Assembly: GCA_002377645.1 (NCBI GenBank)
Contig: DFQF01000052.1
Span: 579-26,640 of the forward strand
Origin: Nitrospinaceae bacterium UBA3496
GTDB lineage: Bacteria; UBA8248
Length of the DNA stretch: 26,062 nucleotides
Direction of reading: 5' to 3'
Shown here: piece after piece, positions 1-8,069 of the stretch
How the letters are laid out: each line of letters begins with the position of its first letter
Numbering within the stretch: position 1 is the stretch's first letter
Position numbers and translations under genes: made by a program
The notes under the pieces: model-generated
Seen by the model: the letters and a program-made list of their open reading frames with translations, nothing else
The model's database searches: none
Told to the model about the DNA's origin: nothing

Positions 1-101
1 ACACCGGCTTTCATTAATTCTCCAAGTATAGGCTGATATTCTCCGGAGTTACCAGTTCCTATATCTTCCATTTTGAGTTCTGAAGATTTGAAGAAAGGCA
101 T
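1..101 (-). CDS. 5' end of an unidentified protein, cut by the window edge
   Basis: An open minus-strand frame runs from an ATG at 101-99 to the left edge and gives 33 complete codons without a stop. The visible peptide begins MPFFKSSELKMEDIG and continues with GEYQPILGELMKAG. A weak purine-rich ribosome site (AGAGAG) lies just upstream of the ATG. I do not recognise the family; short MPFF/MPYF openings are common in small cupins, but nothing visible proves that. It is divergent from the OsmC gene, so the roughly 100 bases between them should carry both promoters. Confidence 0.5.
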   Translation of the reverse strand, partial: MPFFKSSELKMEDIGTGNSGEYQPILGELMKAG

Positions 102-201
102 TTTTCTCTCTTTTATTTTTATAATGATATAATATGAAAAATGTGTTTTTAATTATTTCAAATGAATAGTCTCTTAGTCAATAATTTATGGAGAAATTTT
201 T

Positions 202-744
202 ATGGAAAAGCCACTTCGATGGAACGATGCGCCAACAGAACCAGGGGAAAGAATTACAGACAAGCCAGAACTTCCCCGAAAAGGAGTTTTAATGGAACTT
301 CGTGCAGATACCAAAACGGTGGAAAATGAACCTATGCTCAAGGTAGGAGAGTCGGCTGGTTGGACGATTTATTCAGACGAATCAGAAAGAATTGGAGGTA
401 CAGGCAAATATTCTCCTCCTATGCCTATGCTTGCAACAGCGATAGGGTTTTGACTACTTACTCAGGTTGCGCGGTACGCGCACATGCTCAAAATGAAGAT
501 CAAAAGCGGTAAATGTCATGTGGAAGGAGATTATCTTTTGCATGGTTCGGTTATTCAAGGGACAGTGAACGTAGATCATCAAGGATTCCGTACACATTTA
601 GAAATAGAATCAGACGAAGATGAAGATAAAATCGCACATCTGATAAAGTGTGCAAAAGGTGGATGCTTTGCTGAAAAACTTATTGTGCAGCCTGTTCCTT
701 TGGAAGGTACTGTTACTGTGAATGGAAAGAATCTGGAAATCTAG
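202..744 (+). CDS. OsmC/Ohr-family peroxidase-like selenoprotein (in-frame UGA = Sec84)
   Basis: This is one 180-residue OsmC-like protein if the TGA at 451-453 is read through; both halves are in the same frame. The first half ends with the OsmC-like segment GWTIYSDESERIGG and ATAIGF. The codons after the TGA, including those before the next ATG, continue directly as LLTQVARYAHMLKMKIK, which is family-like. In relatives the residue between GF and LLTQ is the peroxide-reactive cysteine, and here it is the UGA codon (position 84). The partner cysteine is Cys155 in GGCFAEKL. OsmC/Ohr proteins reduce organic hydroperoxides in the cytoplasm with a cysteine pair. The ATG at 202 has GGAG eight bases upstream. 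Pyruvate kinase follows 53 bases later. A pseudogene or sequencing error is the alternative, but the hairpin after the UGA and the intact second half argue against it. Confidence 0.82.
451..453 (+). other. Candidate selenocysteine codon (UGA)
   Basis: The TGA falls where OsmC homologues carry the reactive Cys, between IGF and LLTQ. TGA is still a stop in this genome, since the M20 gene at 15212 ends in TGA, so wholesale TGA recoding is not the explanation. The frame stays open for 97 more codons to a TAG at 742-744. No Sec machinery genes (selA, selB, selC, selD) lie in the window, so decoding ability must be shown elsewhere in the genome. Confidence 0.78.
466..483 (+). promoter_or_regulatory. 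Putative bacterial SECIS hairpin
   Basis: A perfect 6-bp GC-rich stem, TGCGCG (468-473) with CGCGCA (477-482), closes a three-base loop GTA. An extra G466-C483 pair can form if U467 is bulged. The loop starts with G and lies 20 bases after the UGA. The general bacterial SECIS pattern is an apical loop about 16-37 bases downstream of UGA with a G in its first two bases. The GC-rich hairpin stands out in an AT-rich gene. Its role would be to bind SelB and bring Sec-tRNA to the ribosome. Confidence 0.7.
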
Positions 745-797
745 TAAAACACTAAAAAACTTGTTGTCTATAGTTCGCAACCAGATTAGGAGTTTTC

Positions 798-2207
798 GTG
801 AGAAAAACAAAGATTGTTTGTACGATTGGTCCAGCTAGCCTAAGTTCTAAGGTTCTTCGAAAAATGATTCAAGAGGGAATGGATGTTGCTCGTTTGAATT
901 TCTCTCATGGAACCACCGAAGAAAAAATAAAAACTATTCGTAAAATCCGTGCAATTGCCACTAAGTTAAATAAATATGTCGGGATACTCGCAGATTTGGG
1001 AGGTCCGAAATTCCGTTTAGGTAAAGTGGAAGAGGGTACAAAACTCGTTAAAGGGAAAACAGTTGTTCTTTCTGCTACTACCAGCCTTGGAAATGCAAAG
1101 CAATTATCTTTAAATCGTAAAGAACTTATTCCACAGCTAAAGGTTGGCGACAAGGTGATGATTTCGGATGGAAAGTTGCAACTCAAAGTAATACAGGGAG
1201 GAAATTTGCAGGTGAAGTGTAGGGTAGTTATAGGGGGCGTTTTGAAAGAAGGAAAGGGCCTAAATATGCCCGATACGAAACTCGACATTCCTCCATTGAC
1301 CCGAAAAGATCATGCTGATTTGAAAGTGTGTATTCAGGAAAAAATAGATTTTATAGGACTATCTTTTGTTCGATCCTCGGAGGATGTGGACCTTTGTAGG
1401 AAAATATTAAAAAGAGCAAAGACAGATATTTATATTATTGCCAAGATGGAAAAGGCTGAGGCAATTGAAAATTACAAGGATATTATTAAATCGGCAGACG
1501 GGGTTATGGTCGCTAGAGGAGATCTTGGAATTGAAGTCGAATTAGACCAAGTGCCGCTTATTCAAAAAAAAATTATCGGCTACGCGAATCGTTCCGGAAA
1601 ACCAGTCATTACTGCCACAGAAATGTTGCTTTCTATGGTTGATTCTCATAGGCCTACTAGAGCAGAAGCAAGCGATGTCGCAAATGCCATTATCGATGGT
1701 TCAGACGCTATTATGTTAAGTGAAGAAACTTCTGTTGGACACAACCCTTCTTTGGTTGTAAGTATCATGTCAAAAATTGCGAAAACAACAGAAAAGAATT
1801 TTAGCAATATGGAGAAACGGAAAATCTCGAAAAGCAAATCTAAAATGCTTGCATATGCAGTGGCAGGTTCAACCGTGGAATTAGCAAAAGATTTAGAGGC
1901 ATCTTTGATAATTAGCCCTACAGATTCTGGAGATACTCCAAGAAGAATTGTTATGTTTAGGCCAAGCCAATCGGTTGTTGCCCTAAGCACTTCGCAGAAA
2001 ACTTTACAAAAGCTCTCTCTTTCGTGGGGAGTAGTTCCATGGAAAATTGGGAAAAGAATATCTATTGAAAAAGTACTGCCGACTGTTCGTAAAAGAATTC
2101 TCAAAGAAAAAATTGCAGATAGAGGCAAACAAGTAATTCTTTGTGCTGGTTATCCCTTTGGAAGTACTGACAATAAAGGCAGAATTATACAAGTTGAGAC
2201 AATATAG
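798..2207 (+). CDS. pyk: Pyruvate kinase
   Basis: Converts phosphoenolpyruvate and ADP to pyruvate and ATP in glycolysis, in the cytoplasm. The 469 residues match the usual bacterial size of about 470-480. Visible motifs are KTKIVCTIGPAS at the start, the substrate and K+ site GMDVARLNFSHG (Arg32, Asn34, Ser36), ADLGGPKFR (Asp66), the catalytic Lys216 with metal ligand Glu218 in IIAKMEKAEAIEN, Asp242 in VARGDLGIE, and Thr272 in TATEMLLSM. The GTG start at 798 is set by AGGAG at 788-792, five bases upstream. The C-terminal regulatory domain (from about residue 350) is present but divergent. It follows the OsmC selenoprotein by 53 bases and may share its transcript. Confidence 0.95.
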   Translation: MRKTKIVCTIGPASLSSKVLRKMIQEGMDVARLNFSHGTTEEKIKTIRKIRAIATKLNKYVGILADLGGPKFRLGKVEEGTKLVKGKTVVLSATTSLGNAKQLSLNRKELIPQLKVGDKVMISDGKLQLKVIQGGNLQVKCRVVIGGVLKEGKGLNMPDTKLDIPPLTRKDHADLKVCIQEKIDFIGLSFVRSSEDVDLCRKILKRAKTDIYIIAKMEKAEAIENYKDIIKSADGVMVARGDLGIEVELDQVPLIQKKIIGYANRSGKPVITATEMLLSMVDSHRPTRAEASDVANAIIDGSDAIMLSEETSVGHNPSLVVSIMSKIAKTTEKNFSNMEKRKISKSKSKMLAYAVAGSTVELAKDLEASLIISPTDSGDTPRRIVMFRPSQSVVALSTSQKTLQKLSLSWGVVPWKIGKRISIEKVLPTVRKRILKEKIADRGKQVILCAGYPFGSTDNKGRIIQVETI

Positions 2208-2209
2208 GT

Positions 2210-3088
2210 TTAATTTTCTGCTTTCCCCTCGTACACTTCAATTACCCGGCTCGCATCATCTTTTCCCCATCCTGCTTTTTCTGCTTTTTGAAACATCTCT
2301 CTGCTCGCTTTGACTACTTTTAGATCAATTCCATTTTCTTCAGCAAGTTGTATAGCCATACCCATATCTTTTACGAAAATTTCCACTGCACCTCTAGGGG
2401 CAAAGTCTCTAGAAAACAGTCTGGGAGCCATTTGTTCGAGCATAGCGCCTTTAACTGAACCGGTACGCAGGCATTCCATCATTGTGTCGTGGGATAAACC
2501 TGCTTTTTCACCAACCAATACCATTTCGGCGAGTAATGCTGCATTTGAATTTACGAAGAGATTAGTGACAATTTTCATCGTCGCACCGGTTCCATTTAAC
2601 CCGGTATAATGAACGTTGGCAGCTATAGATTCGAGGACAGGAGCTACTTGGTCGAAGATATCTTTTTTGCCGCCTACCATGATAGAAATTGTTTTATCGT
2701 CTACTTTAGGGTGAGAGCCTGATATTGGTGCATCCAGCATTTCTATATTTTCTACGCGCAAACGGTCGGACAAATCTGCCTGCCAAGAAGGATACATTGT
2801 GGACATCTCAACAAAGATAAAGTTTTTGTTTTCAGCTTTTGTGATTCCATTTTCTCCAAATGTATTTTCTTCTATATGTTCAGTTTTCAGGAGTATAGAA
2901 AAAACAATATTGCAGTTTTCTGCGAGTTCTTTTGCTGAAGAAACCGGTTTTCCTCCAATGTCTTTAAGCATTTCAAGTCTTTTAGGATCAATATCGTATC
3001 CATATACGTCGTATCCATTTTTCAAAAGTGATTTTGATAATGCAAGTCCCATTTTCCCAAGGCCTATATAGCCAAGTTTCTGTGACAT
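2210..3088 (-). CDS. NAD(P)-dependent beta-hydroxyacid dehydrogenase (HIBADH/GarR-like)
   Basis: A 292-residue member of the 3-hydroxyisobutyrate / tartronate semialdehyde reductase family, which oxidises or reduces small beta-hydroxyacids. The N-terminal Rossmann motif is GLGKMG (residues 9-14). The substrate loop reads DAPISGS (119-125), where the family usually has SGG, so the second Gly is Ser. The catalytic lysine motif KIVTN gives Lys172 and Asn176. I prefer the ATG at 3088 because GGAG lies seven bases upstream; a TTG immediately before it is too close. It converges on pyk with two bases between the stop codons. Substrate cannot be named from sequence. Confidence 0.85.
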   Translation of the reverse strand: MSQKLGYIGLGKMGLALSKSLLKNGYDVYGYDIDPKRLEMLKDIGGKPVSSAKELAENCNIVFSILLKTEHIEENTFGENGITKAENKNFIFVEMSTMYPSWQADLSDRLRVENIEMLDAPISGSHPKVDDKTISIMVGGKKDIFDQVAPVLESIAANVHYTGLNGTGATMKIVTNLFVNSNAALLAEMVLVGEKAGLSHDTMMECLRTGSVKGAMLEQMAPRLFSRDFAPRGAVEIFVKDMGMAIQLAEENGIDLKVVKASREMFQKAEKAGWGKDDASRVIEVYEGKAEN

Positions 3089-3123
3089 CAATATGCTCCT
3101 TTACGGGATTTAAATTGAAAAAA

Positions 3124-3151
3124 TTGCTCATGTATGTTTAATCTATATAAT
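3124..3151 (+). promoter_or_regulatory. Possible sigma-70-type promoter for the VOC-YtoQ-CinA run
   Basis: TTGCTC at 3124-3129 is followed, after 16 bases, by a perfect TATAAT at 3146-3151, placing a start about 75 bases before the VOC gene. The site lies in the 144-base divergent gap between the dehydrogenase and the VOC gene. Only the -10 box is a strong match. Confidence 0.4.
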
Positions 3152-3232
3152 GTAAACGGTTACCTGAATTTTTCCAATACACACTATAGCTTTCTTTTTA
3201 TTGTGCAGAAGTTTTAAAAGGAGAATTTTAAA

Positions 3233-3625
3233 TTGAAACTGTCTTTTGATCACGTGCATATTATTTGTAATGACGTAGAAAAGATGAAGGATTATTTTCT
3301 GGATGTTTTCGATGGTTCTTTAGAATTTTTAGATGAAAACTTTCATGGTGCCCCCAATGCAATTGTGAAAGTAGGGGAAGCGAAATTGTTCTTAAGGGGT
3401 GTCAGGCCATCAGAAAATCCTGGGGAAAATAATCCTGATTCTGTCATGGGCGTAGATCATTTCTCTTTTTCTGTAGAAGATGTGACAGAACTTTCAAAAA
3501 CCTTGAAAAGTAAGGGAGCAGAATTTATTCGTGACCCTGCAGCAGTTGGTATGGGAGGTAGAGTGACCGCATTTATAAGAGGTCCAGAAGATATTCGAAT
3601 CGAATTAAGCGAAAAAGATAAATAA
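3233..3625 (+). CDS. VOC-family (glyoxalase/dioxygenase fold) protein
   Basis: A small 130-residue protein with the two beta-alpha-beta-beta-beta modules of the vicinal oxygen chelate superfamily. The N-terminal strand FDHVHIIC and the second-module strand MGVDHFSFSV supply the metal-ligand-like histidines, and IRIELSE near the C terminus supplies the ligand glutamate. The TTG start at 3233 is supported by AAAAGGAG at 3216-3223, nine bases upstream, and places FDHVHI right at the N terminus as in the family. It could be a lyase, isomerase, dioxygenase or resistance protein. The YtoQ gene follows after 20 bases. Confidence 0.8.
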   Translation: MKLSFDHVHIICNDVEKMKDYFLDVFDGSLEFLDENFHGAPNAIVKVGEAKLFLRGVRPSENPGENNPDSVMGVDHFSFSVEDVTELSKTLKSKGAEFIRDPAAVGMGGRVTAFIRGPEDIRIELSEKDK

Positions 3626-3645
3626 TTAGAAGGAAAGGACATAGA

Positions 3646-4104
3646 ATGAATCAGCGAAAAAATAGCAAAATCTGGCGTGTGTATTTATCTGGAGAAATTC
3701 ATACTGACTGGCGTGAATGTATAGAAGATGGAGCAAAGCAGGAAAATCTTCCGGTAGAATTTTTTTCTCCAGTTATTGATCACGATGCAAGCGACAATTG
3801 TGGAGTAGATATTTTAGGAGCCGAGGAAAAAAATTTCTGGAAAGATCATAAAGCTGCAAAAATGAACTCTATTCGTATACGTAATCTAATAAAAGATTCA
3901 GATATTGTTGTCGTAAGATTTGGCGAAAAGTATAAGCAATGGAATGCTGCATTTGATGCAGGAGTTGCTTCTGCTCTTGGAAAATCAATAATTACAATTC
4001 ATGGAGAAGAGCATACGCATGCATTGAAAGAAATAGATGGAGTTTCTATGGCTGTTGCTCAAAATCCAGAGCAAGTAGTCGAAATTCTTAAACATATTAC
4101 CTAA
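3646..4104 (+). CDS. YtoQ-family protein
   Basis: A 152-residue protein recognised from WRVYLSGEIHTDWR near the N terminus, the central DSDIVVVRFGEKY and the segment QWNAAFDAGVASALGKSIITIH. These match the YtoQ family, whose fold resembles nucleoside 2-deoxyribosyltransferases. No reaction has been established for the family to my knowledge. The GxxHTDWR motif and the later GEEHTHALKEID look like conserved nucleotide- or sugar-binding surfaces, but that is inference. An AAGGAAAGGA ribosome site precedes the ATG. It sits in a three-gene run with the VOC and CinA-type genes. Confidence 0.8.
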   Translation: MNQRKNSKIWRVYLSGEIHTDWRECIEDGAKQENLPVEFFSPVIDHDASDNCGVDILGAEEKNFWKDHKAAKMNSIRIRNLIKDSDIVVVRFGEKYKQWNAAFDAGVASALGKSIITIHGEEHTHALKEIDGVSMAVAQNPEQVVEILKHIT

Positions 4105-4135
4105 TAAAAAGTAATTTGCATGAGAGGAGATGGAA

Positions 4136-4618
4136 ATGGAATTATTTAAGCACGCAGAAATTATAGGAGAGAATTTGAAAAAATCTTCGAAAACAGTTTC
4201 TGTTGCAGAAACTTCTGCAGGAGGTTTGATTTCCTCTTCTTTGCTATCGGTTGCTGGGGCTTCTTCTTATTTTTTAGGAGGAGGGGTTCTGTACACGTAT
4301 GAATCTAGGCATAAGATGCTTTCTGTTGAGGATAGTTATTTTGATGGATTGCGGCCTTCTACAGAAGAGTATGCGATTCGCCTTGCATATGCTATCCAAA
4401 AACATTTAGGAAGCGATTACGCAATTTCTGAATCGGGAGCATCAGGACCTAATGGCAATCGATATGGAGACTCACCAGGTCACTGTTGCATTGCTGTTGC
4501 TTCTATAGACGATGTGAAATGCATTACGATAGAGACTGGCAGTGGGGATAGATCGGATAATATGGAAGTTTTTGCGAAATCTGCATTGAACTTATTTCAG
4601 CAAATCCTCCAATCGTAA
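4136..4618 (+). CDS. CinA-family protein, PncC-type amidohydrolase domain only
   Basis: About 160 residues, corresponding only to the C-terminal domain of CinA. In PncC enzymes this domain hydrolyses nicotinamide mononucleotide to nicotinate mononucleotide for NAD recycling. Visible signatures are VSVAETSAGGLISSSLL (in place of the PncC AES-TGG segment), FLGGGVLYTYE, and SESGASGPNGNRYGDSPGH in place of the usual SGIAGP-G-PVG. The loop NRYGDSPGH is longer than in E. coli PncC, so activity is not assured. The start at 4136 is preferred because GGAG at 4126-4129 is six bases away; the ATG at 4130 abuts the ribosome site. It converges with the amidase gene, 23 bases apart. Confidence 0.78.
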   Translation: MELFKHAEIIGENLKKSSKTVSVAETSAGGLISSSLLSVAGASSYFLGGGVLYTYESRHKMLSVEDSYFDGLRPSTEEYAIRLAYAIQKHLGSDYAISESGASGPNGNRYGDSPGHCCIAVASIDDVKCITIETGSGDRSDNMEVFAKSALNLFQQILQS

Positions 4619-4641
4619 TGGATGAAAGATTTGAAGTTACT

Positions 4642-6042
4642 CTAAAAGTTTGGCAAGACAGGATTTATTTTTGGAAAGAGCTTTTCTAGGTCATACCCAG
4701 CAGCTATTAAAATATCTTCTCGATGTCTTCTAGAAATCATCTGAACACCTAGAGGTACATTATCTTCTGTTTTCCCTGTGGAAAAAGACATTCCTGGAAG
4801 TCCTAAATATGGTGGGGCAATTTGGGGTAGCATGGAGTCAAATACGAGATCAAAAGACTCTGGCGATTCTAGATCTTTTAAGTCTTCAAATGGCAAATCG
4901 CCTGTTGTTGGACAAAGCATAACAGGGTACTGATCAAAAAATTCATTCCATTCTCTTCCAATAGGAGCTCTATTTTGCAAGGCATCCATGAAGTTGTCTA
5001 GACTTGCTTCAGAGCATCTCCTAGTCATTTGGCTGTAAATAAAATTAGCATCAGGGTCATTCTCTTTCTTGATTGCTTCACCGCCTGTTCTTCTGAATTG
5101 ACCAAGCCATAGAACTGCTTGAAATTTAGCCGCTTTTTGAAAGTTTGGTGGTTTTACTTCTTCTACAATCCACCCAGTTTCTTCGAGTGCTTTTGCGACT
5201 CTTTTTAATTCTCCTACTATAATAGGATCTATGGATAGACCTTCTATTTCTGTAACAAGACCAACTTTTTTTGCAGGCATTGGAAAGGATAATGGAACTG
5301 GTGACCACCATGGGTCACTATAATTTTCCATGCTCATGGCATTCAGCCCAAGCTCAATATCAGTGATTGAACGAGCTAAAGGACCAGTAACAGCCATGAT
5401 CTGTGCTCCTATATGATTGTCAGGACTAGTATAATTTACCATGGGGACCCTACCTAAACTTGGCCTTAGTCCATGAATTCCACAGGCATATGCAGGGTAA
5501 CGAATAGAGCCAGCAATATCAGTTCCGTGACCAATTGCACCCATTCCTGATGCTGTAGCAGAAGCCGCGCCTCCAGAGGATCCTCCTGGCGTTATAGTAT
5601 TGTTGTGTGGATTCAACGTATGGCCGTGAAGACTATTTCTGGTAAACCAATGAATGCAGAAAGGAGGTGTATTTGTTCTCCCAACAATAATGGCATCACT
5701 TTTCTTTAAATTCTCTACAACGGGACTGTCCTTGGTTGCTATTAAATCTTTTTGAATTCTAACACCGTTTGTAGTAGCACATCCTAATTGGTCAGCATTT
5801 TCCTTGATTGTAATAGGAACTCCTGCAAGAGTCCCTAACTTTTTTCCATCTTTTATTTTTTTGTCTAGCTGGTTAGCAGTTTCAAGGGCATCGTCAAATG
5901 TCTTGGAAACTATAGCATTTAATTTTGGATTGATATTTTCAATATGTTGAATCGTTTGATTACAAATTTCAGTAGCTGATACTTTTTTATTTCGGAATAA
6001 TTCTGAAATTTGGTGAGCATCTAACGACCAAAGTTCTTGCAT
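4642..6042 (-). CDS. Amidase-signature-family hydrolase
   Basis: A 466-residue amidase-signature enzyme hydrolysing carboxamides. The Ser-cisSer-Lys triad is complete: Lys80 in GVPITIKENAD, the cis-Ser at residue 155 in TPGGSSGGAAS, and the nucleophile Ser179 in GTDIAGSIRYPA. The length suits standalone amidases rather than GatA, and no gatB or gatC is nearby. GGGA lies eight bases before the ATG. It is the last gene of the minus-strand run, 39 bases after the Gfo/Idh gene, so it may be co-transcribed with the sugar genes although its chemistry is different. The natural substrate is unknown. Confidence 0.9.
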   Translation of the reverse strand: MQELWSLDAHQISELFRNKKVSATEICNQTIQHIENINPKLNAIVSKTFDDALETANQLDKKIKDGKKLGTLAGVPITIKENADQLGCATTNGVRIQKDLIATKDSPVVENLKKSDAIIVGRTNTPPFCIHWFTRNSLHGHTLNPHNNTITPGGSSGGAASATASGMGAIGHGTDIAGSIRYPAYACGIHGLRPSLGRVPMVNYTSPDNHIGAQIMAVTGPLARSITDIELGLNAMSMENYSDPWWSPVPLSFPMPAKKVGLVTEIEGLSIDPIIVGELKRVAKALEETGWIVEEVKPPNFQKAAKFQAVLWLGQFRRTGGEAIKKENDPDANFIYSQMTRRCSEASLDNFMDALQNRAPIGREWNEFFDQYPVMLCPTTGDLPFEDLKDLESPESFDLVFDSMLPQIAPPYLGLPGMSFSTGKTEDNVPLGVQMISRRHREDILIAAGYDLEKLFPKINPVLPNF

Positions 6043-6081
6043 TAAGATTTTCCCTTTTTATATGTATCTTAGTCGAAAAAT

Positions 6082-7002
6082 TTAATTATTCAAATCACAT
6101 TTTTCTAATATCCTAACGATATTCGATCCAAGGGTAAGTCCTAGTCTGTAATCATCCTTCCCTCTAATAGCATTTGCAAATGTTTCTATCGCAATATCTA
6201 GTGGGAGTTTGTTTATGTCTGGAATTGAGATTGTTGTGAATTTGGAATTCTTTTTAATCCTCAATTTTTCTTTTTCGAAATTATCGAAGATTAAAGATCC
6301 GTTTTCACCAATAACTTCAATTGTTCTTATCTTTTTTTTCATTCCATTTCCTAGTGTTGATTTTGTATGAATACCGTTAGGAAATTGAAGATTTACTTCC
6401 CATATTTCTTTTGATGTTTTTTTGTTTTTTTTGCTGCTAATGAGTTTAGATTTTATCTTAGTTGGATATTCTCCTGTTATATCTAAACACATTGATAAAT
6501 CGTGGGGTCCATAATCCCAAAGTGGAGAAGTGTGTTCGCGAAAGGGTCCGCAAGAGCCACCCTCTGTGACGATATTCTTTATAGGTCCTATTAGATGTAA
6601 ATTTTCTTTCAGTGCCATGTAAGCAGGATGAAAAAGGTAGATGTGATCTATGAGAGAAATAATTCCTTTATTTGAGTACAAGAATGTTAATTCTTCAGAT
6701 TGTTTTGCATTTATTGTCAGAGGTTTTTCCAGGATTACAGGAATTTTGTAATTTGAGTTCTTTAATAAAATATCAAACTGAATTGAAGGTGGAACTGCTA
6801 GAATTAAGCCGTCGATATTTTTTAATGTGAAAATTTCATCCCATTGTGAGCAAATATGGCAATTTGTAGAAACTAAATCCTTGTTCTTTGGATTGCTTGT
6901 GCATAATGCTGTGATCTCGATATTTGCTAAACGAGAAATCGTCTGAATATATACTTTTCCCCATCTGCCAGCCCCAACGAGAGCAAATCTCATTTTATTC
7001 AT
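6082..7002 (-). CDS. Gfo/Idh/MocA-family oxidoreductase
   Basis: A 306-residue NAD(P)-dependent sugar oxidoreductase. The Rossmann motif is GAGRWG (residues 10-15), the family lysine motif is EKP (92-94) in VILEKPLT, and the active-site segment WDYGPHDLSM (162-171) supplies His167. Family members oxidise or reduce hydroxyls on sugars or inositols. Placement directly after a sugar epimerase and a C-methyltransferase suggests it reduces or oxidises a nucleotide-linked keto-sugar. The ATG at 7002 has only a weak AGAGAAA ribosome site, and translational coupling across the 14-base gap from the epimerase stop is likely. An alternative start at the fourth codon is possible. Confidence 0.88.
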   Translation of the reverse strand: MNKMRFALVGAGRWGKVYIQTISRLANIEITALCTSNPKNKDLVSTNCHICSQWDEIFTLKNIDGLILAVPPSIQFDILLKNSNYKIPVILEKPLTINAKQSEELTFLYSNKGIISLIDHIYLFHPAYMALKENLHLIGPIKNIVTEGGSCGPFREHTSPLWDYGPHDLSMCLDITGEYPTKIKSKLISSKKNKKTSKEIWEVNLQFPNGIHTKSTLGNGMKKKIRTIEVIGENGSLIFDNFEKEKLRIKKNSKFTTISIPDINKLPLDIAIETFANAIRGKDDYRLGLTLGSNIVRILEKCDLNN

Positions 7003-7016
7003 AAAATTTCTCTAAA

Positions 7017-8069
7017 TTAACTATAAGCAATTCTTGCCCATTCAAAGAACTTCTGAAGACCATCTTCTAAGTTTACAGTAGGATTGAAATCTAGATCTCT
7101 TCTGGATTTTGTAAGATCCGGACATCGTCTTTGCGGTTCATCTGGCGGGTAGCTCGAAGGATATTCTGACAATTCTACTTTGACTTCCTGTTGAATTACA
7201 TTGCTAATGTGTTTCGTTAATTCTATAACGGAAATTTCTGGGGAATCATTCCCAATATTATATGCTTCTCCTGGTTTTCCATTCAGAAGTGCTTTTATAA
7301 AACCTGTTACCGCATCTGTTATGTAGCAGTATGTTCTTGTTTGGTTGCCGGTCCCATATACCTTTACGTTATTTCCTGTAATAATTTGTCTGGCAAAATT
7401 GGGTAGTACCCTGTAGTCATTTTTGTTCATTCCAGGACCAAAAACATTAAATGGCCTCACTATTACAGAATGCACGCCAAATTGTTCAAAGTAGATTCTT
7501 GTAATAGTTTCTCCAAGTCTTTTGCTTTCATCGTAGCAAGCTCGTGGTCCTAAGCAGGATACATTTCCTCTGTAATCTTCAGAAGTAGGTACGTCATCGT
7601 TATAAGGGTCTCCATATATTTCACTAGAACTAAAGAAAAGTAATTTTGAGTTATTTTCTTTTGCTATATCCAGCATATTTCTCGTACCTTGAATAGCCAC
7701 ATCAAGAGTTTCTAGTGGGTATTTTCTATAGTAAGTTGGGCTGGCTATGCCTGCAGCATGGATAATGAAATCTATTTTTTGTTTTATAGGTATTCTCTGG
7801 ATCACGTCATGTTCAATAAATTCTACAAAATCATAATCTAATTCATTTTTTATTAATTCAGAGGATGTAATGAAATTATCCATCAAAATAATCTTGCAGG
7901 GTGACGTGAAATTAGTGTGATTTAAGATTTTTGCAACTGGTATAAACATTTGACCCAAAAAGCCAAATCCGCCGGTAATAAGTATAGTTTTTCCTTCAAA
8001 TTCCTTAATATCTTCGCCTAGTTGTTTTACTATTGCTTTAGCATCTTCTTCGTTTCTTTGAATATTCAA
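7017..8069 (-). CDS. NAD-dependent sugar epimerase/dehydratase (UDP-glucuronate decarboxylase-like)
   Basis: A 350-residue extended short-chain dehydrogenase acting on nucleotide sugars. The NAD motif is GGFGFLG (33-39). The catalytic set is SSS with EIYGDP (147-154) plus Tyr179 and Lys183 in YDESKR. The YDESKR and RPFNVFGPGM segments most resemble UDP-xylose synthases (UDP-glucuronate decarboxylases), but dTDP-sugar dehydratases or epimerases are close relatives, so the reaction is provisional. The start is TTG at 8069, directly abutting the TAA of the preceding gene. AAGGTGAT inside the end of that gene serves as ribosome site, which implies translational coupling. Confidence 0.88.
   Translation of the reverse strand: MNIQRNEEDAKAIVKQLGEDIKEFEGKTILITGGFGFLGQMFIPVAKILNHTNFTSPCKIILMDNFITSSELIKNELDYDFVEFIEHDVIQRIPIKQKIDFIIHAAGIASPTYYRKYPLETLDVAIQGTRNMLDIAKENNSKLLFFSSSEIYGDPYNDDVPTSEDYRGNVSCLGPRACYDESKRLGETITRIYFEQFGVHSVIVRPFNVFGPGMNKNDYRVLPNFARQIITGNNVKVYGTGNQTRTYCYITDAVTGFIKALLNGKPGEAYNIGNDSPEISVIELTKHISNVIQQEVKVELSEYPSSYPPDEPQRRCPDLTKSRRDLDFNPTVNLEDGLQKFFEWARIAYS

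Noticed and set aside
451..453. Genome-wide recoding of TGA (for example to Trp)
   Set aside because: The M20 gene ends cleanly at a TGA and conserved tryptophans throughout the window use TGG.
484..744. A separate 86-residue gene starting at ATG 484
   Set aside because: It is in frame with the upstream half, has no ribosome site of its own (a GC hairpin lies there), and the codons between the TGA and this ATG already read as OsmC sequence.
1646..2128. Minus-strand ORF inside pyruvate kinase, and similar overlapping ORFs elsewhere
   Set aside because: They lie wholly within well-supported genes, lack ribosome sites and show no recognisable motifs.
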